Below are positions 1 through 7,311 of a DNA stretch of 11,959 bases, one piece after another; positions within the stretch are counted from its first letter, which is position 1; every line of letters starts with the position of its first letter. The position numbers and the translations under genes are program-made. The DNA comes from Petrotoga sp. UBA5851 (GTDB lineage: Bacteria; Thermotogota; Thermotogae; Petrotogales; Petrotogaceae): NCBI GenBank assembly GCA_002431635.1, contig DJGH01000013.1, positions 54,162 to 66,120 of the forward strand, written 5' to 3'. The notes below the pieces were generated by a model. That model had not been told where the DNA came from. It saw only the letters and a list, made by a program, of their open reading frames with translations, and did not search any database.

Positions 1-1
1 C

Positions 2-247
2 GGACAAGCCACTCACAGTTCGATAATTTCATTTAATATCGATGGTGTACACCCACACGATGCCGCACATATAATGGATGAGATATCTGGTATTGCTATA
101 AGAAGCGGTCATCATTGTGCGCAGCCTCTTATGAAGCTTATCGGAGCTCAGTCAGTATGCAGGTTAAGCTTGTATGCATACAATTCTTTTGAAGAGATAG
201 ATACGTTTATTGATACCCTATATAAGGTTAAGAGGTGGTTAGAATGA
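2..247 (+). CDS. sufS: SufS-type cysteine desulfurase, C-terminal part (5' end outside window)
   Basis: This is the last 81 codons of a PLP-dependent cysteine desulfurase, which takes sulfur from cysteine as a persulfide for Fe-S cluster assembly in the cytosol. The visible part carries the motif RSGHHCAQPLM at codons 34-44. Its cysteine (codon 39, bases 116-118) matches the persulfide-forming nucleophile of the SufS (group II) family, as in Bacillus SufS. HPHDAAHIMDE and CRLSLYAYN are also typical of the family's C-terminal domain. The frame is open from base 2. The stop TGA overlaps the ATG of sufU as ATGA, so the two are one transcript and are translationally coupled. The pairing with sufU supports SufS over IscS. 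The PLP lysine and the rest of the enzyme lie upstream of the window. Confidence 0.93.
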   Translation, partial: GQATHSSIISFNIDGVHPHDAAHIMDEISGIAIRSGHHCAQPLMKLIGAQSVCRLSLYAYNSFEEIDTFIDTLYKVKRWLE

Positions 248-669
248 GTTTAAATGAGATTTACAGCGATATCATAATAGATTATTCCAAAAATCCGAAA
301 TTTAGAAGAGTTTTAGATAACTCCAAACACCGGCATTCCAAAAATCTTTCGTGTGGAGATGAAATAGATATATATATAAAAATTGAGGATTCTATAATAA
401 AAGATATCTCTTATGAGGGAAAAGGCTGTGTAATAAGCTGTTCTTCCGCTGCGATGATGTGTGAAACTCTTAATGGCAGAAGGTATGACGAAGCATTAAA
501 AGTAATTGAAAATGTTTTGAAGATGTCTCATAAAGAACCATATGATGAAGAGTTAATAAAAGATATTCAAGTTTTTTCAGATATTTCCAAATATCCTATG
601 AGAGTGAAATGTTTTACATTAAGCTGGCATACCGCCGACGATATACTGCATTCAGAGGAAAAAACATAA
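244..669 (+). CDS. sufU: SufU-type zinc-dependent sulfurtransferase
   Basis: A 141-aa partner of SufS that accepts persulfide sulfur at a zinc site and passes it on to the SUF scaffold. Likely zinc ligands are Cys37 and Asp39 (SCGDE), Cys62 (KGCVIS) and Cys123 (RVKCFTLSW). Two traits place it with SufU rather than IscU: an extra segment with a GRR motif at residues 78-80 between the second and third cysteines, and no histidine immediately before the third cysteine (VKC). Length fits the family, about 140-150 aa. I chose ATG at 244 because it overlaps the sufS stop and has AGAGGTGG (231-238) at good spacing. An in-frame GTG at 235 would destroy that site. It is the last gene of its operon, followed by a terminator. 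Confidence 0.92.
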   Translation: MSLNEIYSDIIIDYSKNPKFRRVLDNSKHRHSKNLSCGDEIDIYIKIEDSIIKDISYEGKGCVISCSSAAMMCETLNGRRYDEALKVIENVLKMSHKEPYDEELIKDIQVFSDISKYPMRVKCFTLSWHTADDILHSEEKT

Positions 670-681
670 AAAGTAAAAACC

Positions 682-716
682 TTACTCCGGTCTTGAGAAA
701 AGACCGGGTAATTTTT
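682..716 (+). terminator. Intrinsic terminator of the suf operon
   Basis: An 8-bp stem (CCGGTCTT / AAGACCGG) with a 5-nt loop is extended by TTAC/GTAA across one bulged T, and is directly followed by five T residues at 712-716. It begins 12 nt after the sufU stop, so it ends the suf transcript and insulates uvrA. Confidence 0.88.
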
Positions 717-777
717 ATGATAATAGAAAATGTATGTTAATTTTTGTATGCCTCCATAAAAAAGTTTTTTTTTGTAT

Positions 778-783
778 TATAAT
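778..783 (+). promoter_or_regulatory. Putative -10 box of the uvrA promoter
   Basis: A perfect TATAAT lies 38 nt before the uvrA start and after the suf terminator, so uvrA needs a promoter here. The -35 region is weak: 17 nt upstream reads CATAAA, in a run of A and T. No GAAC-N4-GTTC type SOS box is visible between 717 and 821. Assignment rests on position and the -10 match only. Confidence 0.45.
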
Positions 784-810
784 AACTATATATTTATGTA
801 TACCATACAG

Positions 811-816
811 AGGAGG
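811..816 (+). promoter_or_regulatory. Ribosome binding site of uvrA
   Basis: A perfect AGGAGG with 5 nt to the ATG at 822 fixes the uvrA start. Confidence 0.85.
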
Positions 817-821
817 AAGTT

Positions 822-3674
822 ATGGAATGGATCAAAGTGAGAGGGGCTTGTGAACATAACCTCAAAAATATAGATGTTGACATACCTAAGAATAAACTTG
901 TTGTGTTTACAGGTCTCTCAGGCTCTGGAAAATCGACTCTAGCACTTGACACGATTTATGCAGAAGGTCAAAGACGTTATCTGGAGTCGGTTTCAACATA
1001 TGCAAGACAGTTCCTTGGTGATCTTAAAAAGCCTGATGTTGAATCAATAGTAGGACTATCTCCGGCTATTGCCATAGAGCAAAAATCTGTCGGTCATAAT
1101 CCCAGATCAACTGTCGGAACCATAACAGAAATATATGATTATCTCAGGGTATTGTATGCAAGACTGGGTAAAGCTTACTGTCCCAATTGTTCAACCCCCC
1201 TTGAGAGTTCGACTGTGGATGAAATAATTGAAAAAATCTATAAAAATTTTGATGAACAGGCAAGACTTTTCATATTTTCACCGATTGCACGGGAGAAGAA
1301 AGGAGAATTTAAAAAAGAAATTGAAGCTATGAAGCTTTCAGGGTTTAAAATGGCTGAAATAGACGGTAAACTCATTGAACTTGAGGAAGTACAATCACTT
1401 CCAAAAACAGTAAGGCATAATATAAATCTTCTTATTGACAGGCTCAAACTGAAAAAAGAAAATTTTCAGCGTCTTTATGAAGCGATTGAGCTTGCTCTTC
1501 GTGAAGGAGATGGTTTTGTTACAGTAATAAGTACGGATGATAACAATAATTACTTGAATACTCTTACATTCAGTGAAGTACTTGCTTGTCCAAACTGCGG
1601 ATTTAGCTTTCCGGAGATCACTCCTAAGCTTTTTTCTTTTAACAGTCCTTACGGTGCATGCCCAGAATGTCACGGGCTAGGATTCAAGCTGGAAATAGAT
1701 CCATCATATATTCTGGATGTCAATAAAACACTTTCAGAAGGGGCAGTTGCCGCTATGGGAGCTGATACTTATATGGTTGACTCTATAAGACAGATGATAA
1801 CATTTTTTGGCGCAGATCCTGAAAAAAAGATAAAAGAGCTCCCGCAGGAGATAATAACATATATTTTGTATGGTACTGATCAGCCTATAAGTTTTAAATA
1901 CGAGAACAGCAACGGTTCGCATAACTTTAAAAGAAGTTTTGAAGGTATTGTAAACTGGTTTGAAAGAAGATACAGGGAAACAGAATCTCAAGATGTGAGA
2001 GAATGGATTGAGAATAATATAATGGTTCAGAAGATATGTCAGTCATGTGAAGGAAAAAGATTGCGCAGGGAAGCATTGAGTGTTCTCATAGGGGGTAAAA
2101 GTATTTATGAGCTTACTAACCTTCCCATGGGAAGTTCTTTTGAGTTTATAGAAAACCTTGAGCTAACTGATTTTGAAAAGCAAATCGGAAACGAGCTTCT
2201 CGGAGAAGTTCGCAAAAGAATAGGCTTTCTTGTTGATGTAGGATTAAGTTACATATCTTTGAACCGTGCTGCTAATACGCTTTCAGGAGGAGAATCTCAA
2301 AGGGTAAGACTTGCAACTCAGATAGGATCAGGGCTTACGGGAGTGACTTATGTTCTTGATGAGCCGACAATAGGACTGCATCAGAGAGATAATGACAGGC
2401 TTATAGAAACCTTACGGAAGCTGAGAGATCTTGGGAACACAGTAATTGTTGTAGAGCATGATGAAGATGTCATAAGAGCCGCTGATTATGTAGTGGATCT
2501 TGGCCCTAATGCTGGGATAAACGGAGGACAACTTGTCTATCAAGGCAGTGTCCAGGGGTTAATAAAAAATCCCAAAGAGTCACTAACAGGAAGATATCTT
2601 GCAAAAATTGATAGGATAGAAATTTTTAATAAAAAGAGAGTTGAAAAAAATAGCTACATAAAACTTACAGGAGCGAAACATAACAATCTTAAAAATGTAG
2701 ATCTTGAAATTCCTCTAGGAAAATTCGTAGTTGTAACAGGAGTATCGGGATCAGGAAAATCTTCGCTTATTATGGATACACTTTTTCCGATTCTTCAGAA
2801 TCATTTATTCCGTTCCAAAAACAAACCAGGGGAGTATAGATCAATTGAAGGACTTGAAAGTATTGACAACGTTATATCGATAGATCAATCTCCTATAGGC
2901 AGAACCCCCAGAAGCAATCCGGCAACTTATATAGGAGTTTTCGACCTTATAAGAGATCTTTTTGCGTCTTCGCCAGAAGCCAAGATGAGAGGTTACGATA
3001 AAAGCCGTTTCAGTTTTAATGTAAAAGGTGGAAGATGTGAAGCTTGCGCAGGACATGGCGTGATAAAAATTGAGATGCAGTTTCTTCAGGATGTTTACGT
3101 TACTTGTGACGTATGTAAAGGTAGCAGATATAATAAAGAAACACTTAGGGTAACGTATAAGGGCAAGAACATAGCTGAAGTTCTTGAAATGAGTGTTGAC
3201 GAAGGAGCAGATTTTTTTAAGAATGTAGTTTCCATTAACAGGTCAATTCAGATGCTTAAAGATGTAGGATTAGGTTATATCAAGCTTGGACAACCAGCAA
3301 CAACTCTTTCCGGAGGAGAAGCTCAAAGAATAAAACTTACAGCGGAGCTGAAGAAAAGGGATACAGGAAACACAGTATATATTCTTGATGAACCAACAAC
3401 AGGCCTTCATTTTGAAGATGTAAAGAAGCTTATCGGAGTTCTCAACCTTCTTACCGAGAAAGGAAATACGGTTGTAGTTATAGAACACAATCTCGATGTT
3501 ATAAAAAATGCCGACTATATAATTGATCTTGGACCTGAGGGTGGAGACAACGGAGGAATGATTGTTGCCCAAGGATCTGTGGAGAACATAATAAAAAGTA
3601 ATTCGTATACCGGCCAATATCTAAAAAAGATTTTCCAGGCTCAAGCTTCCAAAAGCCATTGTATTGAAGCCTGA
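822..3674 (+). CDS. uvrA: UvrABC excinuclease subunit A
   Basis: A 950-aa UvrA, the DNA-damage sensor of nucleotide excision repair. As a dimer it loads UvrB at lesions using two ABC ATPase modules. Landmarks in order: Walker A GLSGSGKST (31-39), a CPNC/CPEC zinc module (Cys256, 259, 280, 283), first signature LSGGE (487-491), Walker B with D513-E514, second Walker A GVSGSGKSS (640-648), second zinc module CEAC/CDVC (Cys739, 742, 762, 765), second signature LSGGE (829-833) and Walker B D856-E857. No key residue is missing and length is normal (about 940). An extra CPNC at 120-123 is also common in the family. It is transcribed alone. Its last 34 bases overlap the end of the convergent DUF402 gene, which gives it a short non-conserved tail. 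Confidence 0.98.
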   Translation: MEWIKVRGACEHNLKNIDVDIPKNKLVVFTGLSGSGKSTLALDTIYAEGQRRYLESVSTYARQFLGDLKKPDVESIVGLSPAIAIEQKSVGHNPRSTVGTITEIYDYLRVLYARLGKAYCPNCSTPLESSTVDEIIEKIYKNFDEQARLFIFSPIAREKKGEFKKEIEAMKLSGFKMAEIDGKLIELEEVQSLPKTVRHNINLLIDRLKLKKENFQRLYEAIELALREGDGFVTVISTDDNNNYLNTLTFSEVLACPNCGFSFPEITPKLFSFNSPYGACPECHGLGFKLEIDPSYILDVNKTLSEGAVAAMGADTYMVDSIRQMITFFGADPEKKIKELPQEIITYILYGTDQPISFKYENSNGSHNFKRSFEGIVNWFERRYRETESQDVREWIENNIMVQKICQSCEGKRLRREALSVLIGGKSIYELTNLPMGSSFEFIENLELTDFEKQIGNELLGEVRKRIGFLVDVGLSYISLNRAANTLSGGESQRVRLATQIGSGLTGVTYVLDEPTIGLHQRDNDRLIETLRKLRDLGNTVIVVEHDEDVIRAADYVVDLGPNAGINGGQLVYQGSVQGLIKNPKESLTGRYLAKIDRIEIFNKKRVEKNSYIKLTGAKHNNLKNVDLEIPLGKFVVVTGVSGSGKSSLIMDTLFPILQNHLFRSKNKPGEYRSIEGLESIDNVISIDQSPIGRTPRSNPATYIGVFDLIRDLFASSPEAKMRGYDKSRFSFNVKGGRCEACAGHGVIKIEMQFLQDVYVTCDVCKGSRYNKETLRVTYKGKNIAEVLEMSVDEGADFFKNVVSINRSIQMLKDVGLGYIKLGQPATTLSGGEAQRIKLTAELKKRDTGNTVYILDEPTTGLHFEDVKKLIGVLNLLTEKGNTVVVIEHNLDVIKNADYIIDLGPEGGDNGGMIVAQGSVENIIKSNSYTGQYLKKIFQAQASKSHCIEA
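3636..3673 (-). terminator. Possible hairpin terminator inside the uvrA/DUF402 gene overlap
   Basis: CAGGCTCAA (3636-3644) pairs with TTG-A-AGCCTG (3664-3673, one bulged A). A nested hairpin GCTT-CCAA-AAGC lies at 3645-3656. Read on the minus strand, the stem is followed 7 nt later by a run of six T (plus-strand A run near 3623-3628). That could stop DUF402 transcripts inside uvrA. The offset of the T run and the imperfect stem make this tentative. Confidence 0.35.
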
Positions 3675-4162
3675 CCATACATATCCTCAAGGGTTTTAAA
3701 AATTCCTCTTGAATTGAAAGAGTTTACTGTTTTCTGCAGAACCATAAGTACCGTACTTAACTCGGACTGTGTAATTCTTTGGTTTTCAAATGCCTCAATA
3801 AGCTCGTCCATATCAAGAACCTGGTAGGATAAGTCTTTTAAAATGATTATATCAAGCTCTAAGTCATAAAAAGTCAGCATTTTTCTGTTGGATTCATACT
3901 TGCCAAAATCTATATATATCATATAGTTGAGAGTGCTTTGTTCGGTCTCTTTGAATGAAGATAACATAAGGTTACTTATGGGATTTATAATTCTTTTTAC
4001 TGCTGCAATATCGTTGTGAGCATAAAGAATTTTCCATGGTCTCTTGAATCCGTAGGTATACTGGTTGAACTCTCTGTATTCCGAAAAATCAAATTCAAGG
4101 TCATTTTTATTAGTTTTAATACGTTCGCTTTTCTTTAAAATGTCAAAAAAATAACTTTTCAT
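3641..4162 (-). CDS. DUF402 family protein
   Basis: A 173-aa soluble protein resembling the DUF402 family. That family includes metal-dependent nucleoside di/triphosphatases and the FomD hydrolase of fosfomycin synthesis. The family-like core is YIDFGKY (83-89), YDLELDIIIL (99-108) and a C-terminal LDMDEL (116-121), followed by two helices. The acidic residues around D85, D100, E102 and D104 are plausible metal ligands. The N-terminal 40 residues are charged and poorly conserved. I chose ATG at 4162, which has a G-run (4170-4175) 7 nt upstream, over an in-frame TTG at 4177 with no such site. It lies downstream of DUF1015 behind a 36-bp palindrome and converges on uvrA with a 34-bp overlap. 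Substrate is unknown, and a nucleotide or phosphate-ester hydrolase is only an inference from the family. Confidence 0.68.
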   Translation of the reverse strand: MKSYFFDILKKSERIKTNKNDLEFDFSEYREFNQYTYGFKRPWKILYAHNDIAAVKRIINPISNLMLSSFKETEQSTLNYMIYIDFGKYESNRKMLTFYDLELDIIILKDLSYQVLDMDELIEAFENQRITQSELSTVLMVLQKTVNSFNSRGIFKTLEDMYGQASIQWLLEA

Positions 4163-4181
4163 AGTTATTCCCCCCAAAATA

Positions 4182-4217
4182 AATATTAAGGTGATGAGTA
4201 CTCATCACCTTAATATT
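4182..4217. repeat. Perfect 36-bp palindrome between DUF1015 and DUF402 genes
   Basis: Two 18-bp arms mirror exactly around 4199/4200 with no unpaired centre. The core GGTGATGAGT / ACTCATCACC is flanked by AAT-rich arms. It starts 3 nt past the DUF1015 stop codon. In RNA it forms a strong hairpin followed on the minus strand by a T-rich but not pure-T stretch, so a terminator for the phoH operon is the simplest reading. An operator for the DUF402 gene is the alternative. Confidence 0.8.
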
Positions 4218-4220
4218 ATA
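4215..4220 (-). promoter_or_regulatory. Putative -10 box for the DUF402 gene
   Basis: A perfect TATAAT on the minus strand overlaps the edge of the palindrome by 3 nt. The best -35 is CTTACA at 4241-4236 with a short 15-nt spacer, so support is modest. If it is used, the start site falls inside the palindrome. Confidence 0.33.
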
Positions 4221-5465
4221 CTATATTTTATGTATTGTAAGACCGGATCTAAGTTTAGGCTCAAACCAGGTGGACTTGGGGGGCATAATCATTCCATCGT
4301 CTGCTACCTGAATAAGTTGTGATAGCTGTGTTGGATACATAGAGAAAGCGACCTTCCAGTTTTTGTCATCAATCCAATCTTCGAGTGCTCTTACCCCACG
4401 TATACCTCCAAGAAAGTAAATGTTAGGATCTTTTCTAGGATTTTCTATTCCAAGAACTGGAGAGAGAAGGTATTCCTGTAGGATAGAAACATCCAAGGCC
4501 TTAACTGCATCAGTTTTACTTATTATATGATCCTTTGCCTTTAAAGAGTACCATTTTTTATCCAGATACATACCAATCTCATGCAGTTCTTTTGGAGAGT
4601 AAGGGCTTTCGCAGGCGCAAGAAACGGTAAAATTTTCTTCTATCTTTTGGAGGAACTCATTCGAATCCATACCATTTAATTCTTTTACAACTCTGTTGTA
4701 GTCAAGTATTCTAAGCTCATCATCAGGAAATATGGCTCCCATTACAAAGTTGTACTCTTCACTTCCGTTATGGGAACGATTTTTCTCCATCAGCTGTTTT
4801 CTTGCTCTGGATGAGGCGGCTGCTCGGTGGTGTCCGTCTGCAATATAGAGACAATCAACCTTTTCAAAAGATTTTTCTATAAGGTTTACATCTATCTCAG
4901 AATCTACTTTCCATACTTCATGAAGAACTCCATTAGAGTCGGTTACTTCATAAAGCTTATTGTACTTTTTTATCATAAGGCTAAGGATCTCTTTTATTTC
5001 AGGATAAGATTTAAAAGTAAGAAAGATCGGTTCAGCTTGTACTTCAAGTGTAATAATATGTCTGGCTCTATCGTCTTCTTTATCCTGTCTGGTAAGTTCG
5101 TGTTTTTTTATCAGACCCTTGTCGTATTCATCAATAGAAAATGTTGCGAATAATCCTGTCTGGGTTCTTCCTTTCCATGTTTCCCTGTAAAGATAAAAAC
5201 ATCTTTTCTCATCTTCAATAAGAACACCTGTTTTTTCGAACATTTTAATATTTTCAGCGGCTTTCTTATATACAAGATCCGAGTGAGGATCGGCTCCGTC
5301 TTTGAATTCGACTTCCGCCCTTGTAACTCTTAGAAAACTGTTGGGATATTCTTGAACTATCTGTTTTACTTCATTTTCCTCAAGTACATCATAAGGCGGA
5401 CAAGAGAACTCCTGTACGTAATTCTTTACTGGTCTTAAAGCCTTGAACGGTCTTACGGTAGACAC
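4221..5465 (-). CDS. DUF1015 family protein
   Basis: A 414-aa soluble protein of the DUF1015 family, widespread in bacteria and of unproven function. Family hallmarks are visible: VRPFKALRP at the N terminus, CPPYDV (22-27), KKHELTR (120-126) and IADGHHRAAA (208-217), the last being the most conserved. The length fits the family (about 400-430 aa). The start is GTG at 5465, chosen because AGGAGG (5474-5479) lies 8 nt upstream. It sits 34 nt after ybeY with no terminator between them, so it probably belongs to the phoH/HD/ybeY transcript. The family is often found near serine metabolism genes, but nothing of that kind is in this window. I do not assign a reaction. Confidence 0.88.
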   Translation of the reverse strand: MSTVRPFKALRPVKNYVQEFSCPPYDVLEENEVKQIVQEYPNSFLRVTRAEVEFKDGADPHSDLVYKKAAENIKMFEKTGVLIEDEKRCFYLYRETWKGRTQTGLFATFSIDEYDKGLIKKHELTRQDKEDDRARHIITLEVQAEPIFLTFKSYPEIKEILSLMIKKYNKLYEVTDSNGVLHEVWKVDSEIDVNLIEKSFEKVDCLYIADGHHRAAASSRARKQLMEKNRSHNGSEEYNFVMGAIFPDDELRILDYNRVVKELNGMDSNEFLQKIEENFTVSCACESPYSPKELHEIGMYLDKKWYSLKAKDHIISKTDAVKALDVSILQEYLLSPVLGIENPRKDPNIYFLGGIRGVRALEDWIDDKNWKVAFSMYPTQLSQLIQVADDGMIMPPKSTWFEPKLRSGLTIHKI

Positions 5466-5499
5466 AATAAATCCCTCCTAAAATATGCTAAAATAATGT

Positions 5500-5931
5500 T
5501 TATTCGGCTTGTGTAATGAGTACCGAAAAGTATGAATCCTGAAGTTCAAACATATGCTTCTTATCTTCCTCTGACGTTTCATGATCGTAGCCAAGTATAT
5601 GAAGTAGGCTATGGATAAGATTATAATAAAATTCCTGTTCAAAACTGTTTCCGTAATCTTTTGCCTGTTCCTCAATTCTCTGGACAGATATTACTATATC
5701 ACCAATTACAGGTTCATTCAAACCGTATGCAAAAGAAAGAACATCTGTCGGGCCTTCTTTGCGGCGATAATTTTCATTTAATTCTTTTATCCTCATGTTA
5801 TCGCATAATAAAATATTAAGGGTGTAGGTTCCTTCCTTAAACTCTCTTGAAAGAATATACTTGGAAATATCTCTGATTTTTTTAACAGAAACTTTTTTTA
5901 TATTCTGTTCGTTAATAACATTAATTTTCAT
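5500..5931 (-). CDS. ybeY: Endoribonuclease YbeY (rRNA maturation factor)
   Basis: A 143-aa zinc-dependent single-strand endoribonuclease involved in 16S rRNA 3' maturation and ribosome quality control. The metal motif HSLLHILGYDH gives His107, His111 and His117, and TDVLSF (62-67) is the second family signature. The usual HGxLH has Ser108 instead of Gly, and the Pro that normally follows TDVLSF is Ala68, both mild. Length is slightly short but typical. Start ATG at 5931 is 3 nt past the stop of the HD gene. Its AGAGGTGA ribosome site is built from the HD stop region, so translation is coupled. PhoH is the usual neighbour and partner of YbeY, as seen here two genes upstream. Confidence 0.95.
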   Translation of the reverse strand: MKINVINEQNIKKVSVKKIRDISKYILSREFKEGTYTLNILLCDNMRIKELNENYRRKEGPTDVLSFAYGLNEPVIGDIVISVQRIEEQAKDYGNSFEQEFYYNLIHSLLHILGYDHETSEEDKKHMFELQDSYFSVLITQAE

Positions 5932-5934
5932 TCT

Positions 5935-7311
5935 TCACCTCTTTATGTCTTTCTCATCAAGTTTGGGATAAGTAATCCTTTTGTGGTTCATAGCAAGAAG
6001 GGTTCTTATTATAGTTCCTTTTATTTTTTTGAGTTCCTTAACGGTAAGGCCACATTCATCAAGCTGACCTTCAAAGTATAAAGACTGTAAAAAATTATCG
6101 ATACTTTCGGAAAGCTTTGCCGGGGTAAGATCTTTAAGAGTTCTCGCATAAGCTTCAGTTATATCGCAAAGCATTAATAAAGCAGCTTCTTTAAACTGTG
6201 GTACCGGTCCTGGATAACGAAAAAGCTCCGGATTTTTATTTCCAGTTGTTTCCATGTATTTTTTATAGAAGTATTGTTTTACCCTGGTGCCCTGATGCTG
6301 AACTATCATATCTTCGATTAATATTGGGAGACGGTATTTTTTTGCTAGTTCCTGACCGTACCTGACATGGTAATCCAGTACTAGCGAGCTTAACTTTGGA
6401 GAAAGCTTGTCGTGAGGATTTTCATCTTTTTGATTTTCTGTGAAAAAAAGAGGTTTCCATGTTTTTCCAATATCGTGAAAATAAGCACCTATCCTGGCCA
6501 AAACAGTTCTGCCGCCTATGTATTCGACTGATGAATCAAGCATATTGGCTACAAGCATTGAGTGATAATAAGTACCAGGAGCTTTCATTGAGAGCTCTCT
6601 TAACAGAGGATGGTTCAGATTTCCAAGTTCCAAAAGTCCAATATCGGAGTAAACACGGGTAATATACTCAATAAAAGGAAGTATTCCCATTGAAACAAGA
6701 ATACCCATAAAATTTACAGCCACAATAATTATAAAATCAAGAGTGTTTCTGGAATAACCGAAGATATAAAGAAGAAAAGTCTGAAGAAGCGATCCTAAGA
6801 GAAAAGGGAAAAAAATCTCAATCCTTCTGGTTATTTTCTGAGAGACAAATGCAATAAGGACACCCGGAATAAAAACTATTATAGCGTATCTGAAATCAAA
6901 ACCGAATAGAAGGCCGAAAAACGTTGAAAAGACAAAGGCTGAAAGAACACCTGATTCAAAATCAATAAGCATTGAAATTATAAGTGTGCTTAGTATGGTG
7001 GTGAGTCCGAATATATTAAGATATTTGAAAATAAAAAGATTTATGACTATATTGAGTATGAGCGGCAGCATAAAAGCGCCCCAGTAGTTTTGTCGGTGAA
7101 GTCTGAAATACCTTTTATAGCTCATTATAAGTTCTATAATAGGGATCCATACTGCCATCATTATCAAGTTGAATCTTATCTGAAAAGCAAAAGTCAGTTT
7201 CTTCCATAATAAGAGTTCGGTGAAAACAGATAAAACGATAAATATTAAAACCCTTACAATAACTCCTTTCTGCTTGCTATCAGATGTTACTTTTTTTTCC
7301 AAGGTTATCAC
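5935..7311 (-). CDS. Membrane-anchored HD-domain phosphohydrolase, PgpH (7TM-HD) type, lacking the extracellular domain
   Basis: A 458-aa protein with seven or eight hydrophobic segments between about residues 17 and 213, then a cytosolic HD domain. The linker DIGLLELGNLNHPLLREL and the APGTYYHSMLVAN that follows are diagnostic of the 7TM-HD (PgpH/YqfF) family, whose characterised members cleave cyclic-di-AMP. HD-site residues are His250, His279-Asp280, His315, His339 and Asp383. The family motif HHGT reads HQGT, with Gln340 replacing a metal-site His. Known PgpH proteins are about 700 aa, with an N-terminal helix and a large extracellular domain before the 7TM part. Both are missing here, and the start is not disrupted: GTG at 7311 overlaps the phoH stop by 4 nt. 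This is a short family form, not a pseudogene. Cyclic-di-AMP activity is inferred. Confidence 0.85.
   Translation of the reverse strand: MITLEKKVTSDSKQKGVIVRVLIFIVLSVFTELLLWKKLTFAFQIRFNLIMMAVWIPIIELIMSYKRYFRLHRQNYWGAFMLPLILNIVINLFIFKYLNIFGLTTILSTLIISMLIDFESGVLSAFVFSTFFGLLFGFDFRYAIIVFIPGVLIAFVSQKITRRIEIFFPFLLGSLLQTFLLYIFGYSRNTLDFIIIVAVNFMGILVSMGILPFIEYITRVYSDIGLLELGNLNHPLLRELSMKAPGTYYHSMLVANMLDSSVEYIGGRTVLARIGAYFHDIGKTWKPLFFTENQKDENPHDKLSPKLSSLVLDYHVRYGQELAKKYRLPILIEDMIVQHQGTRVKQYFYKKYMETTGNKNPELFRYPGPVPQFKEAALLMLCDITEAYARTLKDLTPAKLSESIDNFLQSLYFEGQLDECGLTVKELKKIKGTIIRTLLAMNHKRITYPKLDEKDIKR

Noticed and set aside
235..243. GTG at 235 as the sufU start
   Set aside because: It would sit on the ribosome site. 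The ATG at 244 overlaps the sufS stop in a normal ATGA coupling and matches the family N terminus.
717..821. SOS (LexA) box upstream of uvrA
   Set aside because: No GAAC-N4-GTTC or CTGT-N8-ACAG type palindrome could be found by eye in the gap.
1195..1200. Run of six C in uvrA as a possible frameshift site
   Set aside because: The frame continues intact on both sides and the residues fit the family, so there is no evidence of slippage.
3270..3617. Minus-strand 115-codon open frame opposite the uvrA C-terminal half
   Set aside because: It lies wholly inside well-conserved uvrA coding sequence, has no ribosome site and no recognisable protein features.
4163..4177. TTG at 4177 as the start of the DUF402 gene
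   Set aside because: No ribosome site lies upstream, and it would translate through the G-run that serves the ATG at 4162.
4827..5153. Plus-strand 108-codon open frame opposite the DUF1015 gene
   Set aside because: It is a shadow of conserved coding sequence with a composition skewed to Phe/Ile/Tyr and no family signal.
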